Source of the DNA: a bacterium
GTDB lineage: Bacteria > Bacillota > Clostridia > Oscillospirales > CAG-272
Direction of reading: 5' to 3'
Length of the DNA stretch: 8,885 bases
NCBI GenBank assembly: GCA_004558975.1
Contig: SFZB01000041.1
Location: 1-8,885 of the forward strand
The translations under genes were made by a program, and so were the position numbers. The notes beneath the pieces are model-generated. The model saw only the letters and a program-made list of their open reading frames with translations. It ran no database searches and was not told the origin of the DNA. Positions 1 to 8,872 of the stretch are shown here, piece by piece (within the stretch, counting starts at the first letter, position 1; every line of letters begins with the position of its first letter).

Positions 1-155
1 ATTTGTTAATTATGAGCCAGAATGTTAAAATTTCGTAAATAATTTAACGCCGCTTTTCCAAAATGTGTGTGCGCGAGTGCTTTTTTCTGAGGAGGGGAAA
101 TTCGGCAGAGCGGAGAAAAATACGAAAAAATTTTGTGTAATATTATCAAAAAGGC
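1..155. other. Non-coding upstream region with UP-element-like AT tract
   Basis: I see no supportable gene here. Positions 116-152, just upstream of the -35 hexamer, are rich in short A and T runs (A runs at 116-120, 125-130 and 148-152), which fits an UP element contacted by the alpha-subunit C-terminal domain. A T6 run at 81-86 and a GGAGGGG at 91-97 have no matching strong stem or start codon. In related bacteria rplL usually lies upstream of rpoB, but its end is not in the window. Confidence 0.5.
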
Positions 156-184
156 TTGACAACCTTGCGCGCGTGTGATAAAAT
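156..184 (+). promoter_or_regulatory. Sigma-A promoter of rpoB with extended -10
   Basis: TTGACA (156-161) and TAAAAT (179-184) are separated by 17 nt, and TG at 176-177 gives an extended -10 (TGA before TAAAAT). Transcription would start near 191, leaving a leader of about 163 nt before rpoB. The -35 is a perfect consensus and the -10 differs at one base. An AT-rich upstream tract supports a strong promoter. It shows that rpoBC can be transcribed independently of any upstream ribosomal protein genes. Confidence 0.85.
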
Positions 185-196
185 CCATTCTTGCAT

Positions 197-245
197 CGGC
201 ACGCGATCCCTCACATTTTCCCGGCATCGCGTCCGTTTTCTTTTT
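197..245 (+). terminator. Possible intrinsic terminator/attenuator in the rpoB leader
   Basis: The sequence shows a stem of 10 base pairs with one bulged C: 197-199 (CGG) pairs with 233-235 (CCG), C200 is bulged, and ACGCGAT (201-207) pairs with ATCGCGT (226-232). The loop is 18 nt. The stem is followed directly by TTTTCTTTTT (236-245, with C at 240). This is the form of an intrinsic terminator, placed only a few nt after the predicted transcription start. The long loop lowers confidence. Whether it terminates in vivo is inference. Confidence 0.45.
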
Positions 246-299
246 CACGCGCACGCACCCGTTAGGGATATTATGCGCTTTTACGCACACGCGCGTGAA
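244..299 (+). promoter_or_regulatory. Branched hairpin in the rpoB leader
   Basis: TTCACGCGC (244-252) pairs perfectly over 9 bp with GCGCGTGAA (291-299). Inside lie two small hairpins: CCC/GGG (258-260 with 265-267, loop GTTA) and TGCG/CGCA (274-277 with 284-287, 6-nt loop), so the whole can fold as a three-way junction. CACGCG also occurs at 200-205, in the upstream hairpin, and could pair with CGCGTG (292-297) instead, which would break that hairpin. A switch is therefore possible but unproven. Confidence 0.4.
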
Positions 300-302
300 T
301 TG

Positions 303-335
303 GCCGCTCCGGCGGCACCCGATTTTGTTATTTTT
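303..335 (+). promoter_or_regulatory. UNCG-tetraloop hairpin followed by a U-rich tract
   Basis: GCCGC (303-307) pairs with GCGGC (312-316) around a TCCG loop. In RNA this is the very stable C(UCCG)G tetraloop. Six nt later comes a U-rich run, TTTTGTTATTTTT (323-335). The stem is only 5 bp and the U tract is not adjacent, so termination is doubtful; the hairpin may pause polymerase or shape the region just upstream of the rpoB ribosome binding site. Confidence 0.4.
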
Positions 336-341
336 GAGACT

Positions 342-345
342 GGAG
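342..345 (+). promoter_or_regulatory. Ribosome binding site of rpoB
   Basis: GGAG lies 8 nt before the ATG at 354. It decides the start against the in-frame ATG at 273, which has AGGG (264-267) at 5 nt but would add 27 residues unlike any RpoB N-terminus I know. Confidence 0.6.
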
Positions 346-353
346 TTGAATGT

Positions 354-3300
354 ATGCTGAAACTACCGCCATGCAAGACCGAGAGAAAGAGTTTCTCCCG
401 CATTAAGACAGTCGCTGAAATGCCCGATCTGATTGCCGTTCAGACCGAGTCTTTCAAGTGGTTTCTTGATGAGGGGCTCCGCGATGTGCTGCACGATGTG
501 TCGCCTGTCGTGGACTACAGCGGGAAACTGGTCGTCGAGTTTATCGACTATACTCTCGACAGCCACGCCAAGTACACGATTGAGGAGTGCAAGGAGAGAG
601 ACGCGACGTATGACGTGCCTCTTCGCGTGCGTGTCCGCCTAACCAACAAGGAGACCGGCGAGGTCAAGGAGTCCGAGGTCTATCTCGGCAACTTCCCGAT
701 GATGACCGCCACGGGTTCCTTCGTCATCAACGGTGCGGAGCGCGTGATTGTCTCCCAGCTCGTGCGTTCCCCGGGCATCTATTTCCCGGCGGCGGTGGTG
801 GACAAGGCAGGGCACCACTCTTTCACGTCCACGGTGATTCCGTACCGCGGCGCATGGCTCGAATATGAGACCGATGCGACCGACGTCCTGTACGTCAAGA
901 TCGATAAGACGAGAAAACTCCCGGCGACGGTGTTGCTCCGTGCGCTCGGCATCGAAACCAACGAGGCGATTCTCGCCATGTACGGCGACGAGCCGATTCT
1001 GACGGCGACGTTCGGCAAGGACGAGTGCGGCGTGCTCGCGCAGGAGAACAACTCCTCCGAGCGCGACGAGGCTCTCAAGGAGATCTACAAGAAGTACCGT
1101 CCGGGTGAACCGCCGCTTGTCGAGAGTGCGGAACTCGCCCTCAACAACCTGTTCTTCGATCCGAAGCGATATGACATTTACCCCGTCGGTCGGTACAAGT
1201 TCAATAAAAAACTGGCGCTCGCCGCCCGTATCCGCGACACTTATCTTGCGGAAGCGGTCGTCAGCCCCCTGACCGGTGAGGTCATCGCGGAGGCAGGCGC
1301 TTATGTGAACCGTGAACTCGCACAGGCGATCGAGGACAGCACCGTCAACCGTGTGGAAGTCTGCAAGAAGCCGGGTGAGAAGGCGATCGTCGTGTTCTCG
1401 AACCACACGGTACGCCCCGAACTCATCCTCGGCGACGATCTCTCGGACTGCGGCATCGACGGCAAGGTGCGCGAGTCCGTACTGCGTGAGATCATGGATA
1501 CCTGCGAGGGCGACCTCGACGCGATCAAGGAGCAGGTGAAACTCCGCCGCGACGAACTGTCTCCCCGCCATATCACGAAGGACGATATTTTCGCGTCCGT
1601 CAACTATCTGCTCAACCTCTATCACGGCATCGGTCAGTTCGACGATATCGACCACCTCGGCAACCGTCGTCTGCGCTGTGTCGGTGAACTGCTCCAGAAC
1701 CAACTCCGTATCGGTATGTCCCGTATGGAGAAGAACATCAAGGAGCGTATGTCCGTCCATGATACCGAGGATATGACGCCGCAGTCGCTTATCAACACGC
1801 GTCCGGTGTCCACCGCAATCCGCGAGTTCTTCGGCTCTTCGCCGCTCTCGCAGTTCATGGATCAGAATAACCCCTTGGCGGAACTGACGCACAAGCGCCG
1901 TCTCTCCGCGCTCGGCCCCGGCGGTCTTTCCCGTGACCGTGCGGCATTCGAGGTTCGTGACGTCCACTATACGCACTACGGCAGAATGTGCCCGATCGAG
2001 ACGCCTGAAGGTCCGAACATCGGTCTGATCTCCTATCTCGCGACCTATGCGAAGATCTCGAAGTACGGCTTCCTCGAAGCGCCTTACCGTATCGTCGACA
2101 AGGCGACCGGCAGAGTCACGGACGAGGTCGTGTACATGACCGCGGACGAGGAGGACAACAACATTATCGCGACGGCGAACGAGCCGCTCGACGAGAACGG
2201 CTACTTCGTCAAACAGCGCGTCATCGCACGTGACAAGGCGGAGATCATCGAGGTGGATCGCTCGCAGGTCGACCTGATGGACGCCTCGCCGAGAATGGTC
2301 GTCTCGGTCGCGACCGCGATGATTCCGTTCCTTGAAAACGACGATAACACCCGAGCCCTCATGGGTTCCAACATGCAGAAGCAGGCAGTCCCGCTGATGG
2401 TCACCGAGGCACCGATCGTCGGTACCGGCATGGAGTACAAGGCGGCTGTTGACTCCGGCGCCGTCATCTGCGCCAATGCCGCCGGTATGGTCGACCGTGT
2501 GACGTCCGATGAGATCACCATTCTCACCGACGAGGGGAGAAAGGACGTTTACCACCTGACGAAGTTCAAGCGGAGCAACCAGGACACCTGTATCAACCAG
2601 CGCCCGATCGTCGATGTCGGCGAGCGCGTGGAAGAGCATCAGGTCATTGCCGACGGTCCCGCGACCTCCGGCGGTGAGATCTCTCTCGGCCGTAACGCCC
2701 TCATCGGCTTCATGACGTGGGAGGGTTACAACTATGAGGACGCCGTTCTGCTGAACGAGCGGCTGGTCCGGGAGGATATGTACACCTCCATTCATATTCA
2801 GGAATATTCGATTGAGGCGCGTGACACCAAACTCGGCCCGCAGGAAATCACCCGCGAGATTCCGAACGTCGGTGATGACGCGCTGAAGGATCTGGACGCC
2901 GACGGTATCGTCAAGATCGGCACGTATGTGCGGGCGGGCGATATCCTGATCGGTAAGGTCACGCCGAAGGGCGAGACCGATCTGACCCCCGAGGAGAGAC
3001 TGCTTCGCGCCATCTTCGGTGAGAAGGCGCGCGAGGTGCGTAACTCCTCCAAGGTGCTACCGCACGGCGAGAGCGGTATCGTTGTGGATGTCAAGATTTT
3101 TGACCACACCAACTCCGATGACCTCGCCCCCGGCGTCAACAAAGTTGTCTGCGTCTATGTCGCACAGAAACGTAAGATTTCCGTCGGCGACAAGATGGCA
3201 GGCCGTCACGGTAACAAGGGTGTCGTTTCCCGTATCCTCCCGCCGGAGGATATGCCGTTCCTCGCGGACGGTACGCCTCTCGATATCGTGCTGAACCCGC

Positions 3301-4274
3301 TGGGCGTTCCTTCCCGTATGAACATCGGGCAGGTTCTGGAGATGCACCTCGGTATCGCCGCCCGTCGCCTCGGTTACAAGGTGGCGACGCCCGTCTTCGA
3401 CGGCGCGAACGAGCGCGATATCATTGAGCAGCTGCAGCTCGCGGACTACTCCCGTGAGATCCTGCCGGGCGAAGCCGTGAAGGGGAAAGCCCTCTTCATC
3501 GAGACGGTGGACGCCGACGGCAGACGCGATCTGCAGAGGGTCGATGACTCGATCGTCAACGATGACGAGAAGCTGCAGGCGCTCATGGCGGAGAACACCG
3601 TGCGTATCATTGACGGTAAGCAGATCCTGTATGATGGCAGAACCGGTGAGCCGTTCGATAACCCCGTTACGGTCGGTATCATGTACTACCTCAAACTTCA
3701 CCATCTGGTCGACGATAAGATTCACGCCCGTTCGATCGGTCCGTACAGCGTCGTGACGCAGCAGCCTCTCGGCGGTAAAGCCCAGTTCGGCGGTCAGCGT
3801 TTCGGCGAAATGGAAGTTTGGGCGCTCGAAGCATACGGTGCCGCCTATACGCTGCAGGAAATTCTGACGGTCAAGAGCGACGACGTCGTGGGCAGAACCA
3901 AGACGTATGAAGCGATCGTCAAGGGCGAGAACGTTCCGACGCCGGGCATCCCCGAATCCTTCAAGGTGCTCGTGAAGGAACTGCAGTCCCTCGCGCTGAA
4001 CATTCAGGTACTTGATAAAGACGGTCAGGAGATCGAACTCTCCGATCTCATTGATGACGAACCCGCGCGTCCGATGATGCCTTATCGCGGCGATAAGCGC
4101 CGTGAGGACGAGGTGTCCTTCGAGGAAGGGGAGACCCCTTCCGATGAAGAGGAACTCGGCGACGCAGGCTACGAGGTGGTCGATGACGATGACGACTATA
4201 TGCCGGACGATACCGACGCGGATGCGTACGGTGCCGACGACGGAGCCGATGACTACGACGATCTCGATTCGTGA
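354..4274 (+). CDS. rpoB: DNA-directed RNA polymerase subunit beta (RpoB)
   Basis: RpoB (1306 aa) forms one side of the RNA polymerase cleft, holds the RNA-DNA hybrid and helps form the active site with RpoC. The N-terminus shows the usual TERKSFSRI segment, so the ATG at 354 is preferred. In order: protrusion and lobe (about 20-480), rifampicin pocket and fork region (494-560, FMDQNNPL and THKRRLSALGPGG), a flap and hybrid-binding part (about 690-1140) with NYEDA (793-797) and lysines K939 and K947 in KRKISVGDKMAG, matching E. coli K1065 and K1073, then the C-terminal anchor with GGKAQFGGQRFGEMEVW (1140-1156). Rifampicin-contact residues equivalent to E. coli Q513, D516, H526, R529 and S531 are all wild type; Pro replaces Gln at the 510 position. 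It is longer than B. subtilis RpoB (1193 aa) because of an insertion at about 1034-1083 and a long acidic tail (1251-1306). It is the first gene of an rpoB-rpoC operon. Confidence 0.98.
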   Translation: MLKLPPCKTERKSFSRIKTVAEMPDLIAVQTESFKWFLDEGLRDVLHDVSPVVDYSGKLVVEFIDYTLDSHAKYTIEECKERDATYDVPLRVRVRLTNKETGEVKESEVYLGNFPMMTATGSFVINGAERVIVSQLVRSPGIYFPAAVVDKAGHHSFTSTVIPYRGAWLEYETDATDVLYVKIDKTRKLPATVLLRALGIETNEAILAMYGDEPILTATFGKDECGVLAQENNSSERDEALKEIYKKYRPGEPPLVESAELALNNLFFDPKRYDIYPVGRYKFNKKLALAARIRDTYLAEAVVSPLTGEVIAEAGAYVNRELAQAIEDSTVNRVEVCKKPGEKAIVVFSNHTVRPELILGDDLSDCGIDGKVRESVLREIMDTCEGDLDAIKEQVKLRRDELSPRHITKDDIFASVNYLLNLYHGIGQFDDIDHLGNRRLRCVGELLQNQLRIGMSRMEKNIKERMSVHDTEDMTPQSLINTRPVSTAIREFFGSSPLSQFMDQNNPLAELTHKRRLSALGPGGLSRDRAAFEVRDVHYTHYGRMCPIETPEGPNIGLISYLATYAKISKYGFLEAPYRIVDKATGRVTDEVVYMTADEEDNNIIATANEPLDENGYFVKQRVIARDKAEIIEVDRSQVDLMDASPRMVVSVATAMIPFLENDDNTRALMGSNMQKQAVPLMVTEAPIVGTGMEYKAAVDSGAVICANAAGMVDRVTSDEITILTDEGRKDVYHLTKFKRSNQDTCINQRPIVDVGERVEEHQVIADGPATSGGEISLGRNALIGFMTWEGYNYEDAVLLNERLVREDMYTSIHIQEYSIEARDTKLGPQEITREIPNVGDDALKDLDADGIVKIGTYVRAGDILIGKVTPKGETDLTPEERLLRAIFGEKAREVRNSSKVLPHGESGIVVDVKIFDHTNSDDLAPGVNKVVCVYVAQKRKISVGDKMAGRHGNKGVVSRILPPEDMPFLADGTPLDIVLNPLGVPSRMNIGQVLEMHLGIAARRLGYKVATPVFDGANERDIIEQLQLADYSREILPGEAVKGKALFIETVDADGRRDLQRVDDSIVNDDEKLQALMAENTVRIIDGKQILYDGRTGEPFDNPVTVGIMYYLKLHHLVDDKIHARSIGPYSVVTQQPLGGKAQFGGQRFGEMEVWALEAYGAAYTLQEILTVKSDDVVGRTKTYEAIVKGENVPTPGIPESFKVLVKELQSLALNIQVLDKDGQEIELSDLIDDEPARPMMPYRGDKRREDEVSFEEGETPSDEEELGDAGYEVVDDDDDYMPDDTDADAYGADDGADDYDDLDS

Positions 4275-4296
4275 TCCCCGCCCTATCAAAAGAGAA

Positions 4297-4340
4297 AGAG
4301 AGGAACGGTGCGCCCCCAAGAAAACGGGGCAACACCTTGA
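4297..4340 (+). other. Intercistronic Shine-Dalgarno plus 10-codon mini-ORF
   Basis: AGAGAGG (4297-4303) lies 4 nt before a GTG at 4308, which opens a 10-codon frame (MRPQENGATP) ending with TGA at 4338-4340. This frame is not that of rpoC. Its stop overlaps a TTG (4337-4339) that is in frame with rpoC, giving a TTGA overlap 9 nt before the annotated ATG. GCCCC (4312-4316) can pair with GGGGC (4326-4330) across a 9-nt loop, hiding the only G-rich stretch close to the rpoC start. A leader peptide that couples rpoC translation to upstream ribosomes is possible; the frame is short enough to be chance. Confidence 0.3.
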
Positions 4341-4345
4341 ATAAT

Positions 4346-8080
<3,735 letters not shown>

Positions 8081-8149
8081 AACCTTCCGTTTTCGGCAAA
8101 TATATCCCTGTGCCGTGTGGGATTTTTCACGGAAAAAACGCGGATATAC

Positions 8150-8179
8150 TTGACAAAAGATTGCCGATAATGGTAAAAT
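8150..8179 (+). promoter_or_regulatory. Sigma-A promoter of rpsL with extended -10
   Basis: TTGACA (8150-8155) and TAAAAT (8174-8179) are 18 nt apart, with TGG directly before the -10 (8171-8173). Both hexamers are identical to those of the rpoB promoter. A T5 run (8123-8127) and an A6 run (8133-8138) lie upstream. Transcription would start near 8186, giving a leader of about 115 nt. The str cluster therefore has its own promoter in addition to any read-through from rpoC, after which I find no convincing terminator. Confidence 0.8.
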
Positions 8180-8192
8180 ACCTTGTAATGTT

Positions 8193-8222
8193 CTGTGAAG
8201 GTGTCGTAAGACGCCTTCGCGG
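8193..8222 (+). promoter_or_regulatory. Long GNRA-tetraloop hairpin in the rpsL leader
   Basis: Positions 8193-8205 pair with 8210-8222 over 13 base pairs, including three G-U pairs, closed by a GTAA loop (8206-8209), which is a GNRA tetraloop in RNA. It begins about 7 nt after the predicted transcription start. A competing pairing of TGTGAA (8194-8199) with TTCACA (8226-8231) would open the base of the stem. No U tract follows, so it is not a terminator. It may protect the transcript end or bind a regulator. Confidence 0.55.
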
Positions 8223-8242
8223 GCGTTCACAAAGATTCTGAC

Positions 8243-8258
8243 ATAGGGGTTCCCCTAT
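8243..8258 (+). promoter_or_regulatory. GC-rich hairpin in the rpsL leader
   Basis: ATAGGGG (8243-8249) is followed by TT and CCCCTAT (8252-8258), an exact inverted repeat; as RNA the innermost pair would open to give a 4-nt loop and a 6-bp stem. The next U-rich bases start 13 nt later, so it is not a standard terminator. It lies 29 nt before the rpsL ribosome binding site and could affect initiation. Confidence 0.5.
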
Positions 8259-8287
8259 TGAAGGATAGACATTTTAAATTTTGAAAG

Positions 8288-8294
8288 AAGGAGG
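8288..8294 (+). promoter_or_regulatory. Ribosome binding site of rpsL
   Basis: AAGGAGG, a near-perfect Shine-Dalgarno sequence, sits 6 nt before the ATG at 8301. Confidence 0.85.
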
Positions 8295-8300
8295 AAGAGT

Positions 8301-8717
8301 ATGCCAACCTTTAACCAACTCGTGAAACAGGGTCGTTCCGAAAAGCGCTACAAATCCAAGGCGCCCGTGCTGCAGAAGACTGTCAACACGCTGAAGAACG
8401 TCTCGGTCGAACAGAGTGCGCCCCAGAAGAGAGGCGTGTGCACGAAGGTGACCACGACCAGCCCGAAGAAGCCGAACTCCGCTCTGCGTAAGATCGCGAG
8501 AGTCCGTCTGACGAACGGCATGGAAGCAACCACCTACATCCCCGGTATCGGTCATAACCTGCAGGAACACTCTGTGGTTCTGATCCGCGGCGGACGTGTG
8601 CGTGACCTGCCTGGCTGCCGTTATCATATCATCCGCGGCACGTTGGACGCGCAGGGTGTGGCGAACCGTATGCAGGGTCGTTCCAAGTACGGTGCCAAGA
8701 GGCCCAAGAAGAAGTAA
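8301..8717 (+). CDS. rpsL: 30S ribosomal protein S12
   Basis: S12 (138 aa) lies at the decoding centre of the small ribosomal subunit and helps set translational accuracy. The start MPTFNQLV, the block PQKRGVCTKV (41-50), PKKPNSALRK (55-64), GHNLQEHSV (84-92) and the basic C-terminus (RSKYGAKRPKKK) are all typical. It has the 13-residue N-terminal extension of Gram-positive S12 compared with E. coli, so residue numbers are E. coli plus 13. Lys56 (E. coli K43) is kept. Residue 101 is Arg (codon CGT at 8601-8603) where E. coli and B. subtilis have Lys (K88/K101), a position where K-to-R is a known streptomycin-resistance change. Cys106 replaces the usual Val in the PGVRYH motif. It has its own promoter and strong ribosome binding site. 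Confidence 0.98.
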   Translation: MPTFNQLVKQGRSEKRYKSKAPVLQKTVNTLKNVSVEQSAPQKRGVCTKVTTTSPKKPNSALRKIARVRLTNGMEATTYIPGIGHNLQEHSVVLIRGGRVRDLPGCRYHIIRGTLDAQGVANRMQGRSKYGAKRPKKK

Positions 8718-8738
8718 TATTCCTATCTCAGAATATTA
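8715..8738 (+). promoter_or_regulatory. Hairpin overlapping the rpsL stop codon
   Basis: TAATATTC (8715-8722) pairs perfectly with GAATATTA (8731-8738) across an 8-nt loop. The first three bases are the TAA stop. The stem is AT-rich with no U tract after it, so it is not an intrinsic terminator. It could mark an mRNA processing or stability site between rpsL and the next gene, or be chance. Confidence 0.4.
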
Positions 8739-8817
8739 CGGATTGTGCTGTCACCACCTGTGGGAATGAAATTTAGAATGTTTATTTTTCAAATACTGCT
8801 AAAGTTGACGCACTAGA

Positions 8818-8832
8818 CGGAACACAGTTCCG
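8818..8832 (+). promoter_or_regulatory. Small hairpin between rpsL and the next gene
   Basis: CGGAAC (8818-8823) pairs with GTTCCG (8827-8832) around a 3-nt loop (ACA). No U tract follows. It lies inside the loop of the larger inverted repeat and 26 nt before the next ribosome binding site. Confidence 0.4.
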
Positions 8833-8857
8833 AGTACCTGTGAGATTCATTTTTATG

Positions 8858-8865
8858 AAGGAGGG
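8858..8865 (+). promoter_or_regulatory. Ribosome binding site of the downstream gene
   Basis: AAGGAGGG lies 7 nt before the GTG at 8873. It favours GTG over the in-frame ATG at 8855, which would place the Shine-Dalgarno inside the coding region. Confidence 0.6.
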
Positions 8866-8872
8866 AAGAACA

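Noticed and set aside
24..48. GTTAAA/TTTAAC hairpin near the window start
   Set aside because: It is AT-rich with bulges and has no U tract, and is expected by chance in such AT-rich sequence.
71..86. Terminator of an upstream gene (T6 run at 81-86)
   Set aside because: The bases before the T run form at most a 3-bp stem with a wobble pair.
6..290. 94-codon frame on the - strand across the rpoB promoter and leader
   Set aside because: It runs through a clear promoter and hairpins on the other strand, has no recognisable domain and no supporting context.
175..360. 61-codon frame on the + strand from GTG at 175, overlapping the rpoB leader and start
   Set aside because: Its start lies upstream of the predicted transcription start, inside the promoter, and the product is unrecognisable.
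639..2795. Open frame of 718 codons on the - strand, opposite rpoB
   Set aside because: Same register effect: it ends exactly at a rare CTA leucine codon of rpoB (639-641). It shows no recognisable protein features.
3057..4319. Open frame of 420 codons on the - strand, opposite the end of rpoB
   Set aside because: Also in codon register with rpoB and ends at another CTA codon (3057-3059). It is explained by codon bias.
4271..4345. GTG at 4271 overlapping the rpoB stop (GTGA) as the rpoC start
   Set aside because: It would add 25 basic residues not seen in RpoC, and no Shine-Dalgarno precedes it. The ATG at 4346 gives the standard N-terminus.
8113..8132. Terminator after rpoC (CCGTG/CACGG hairpin)
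   Set aside because: The stem is only 5 bp and is followed by an A run, not a U run, on the + strand. I find no convincing terminator between rpoC and rpsL.
8805..8833. Promoter with TTGACG at 8805-8810
   Set aside because: No acceptable -10 hexamer lies 16-19 nt downstream.
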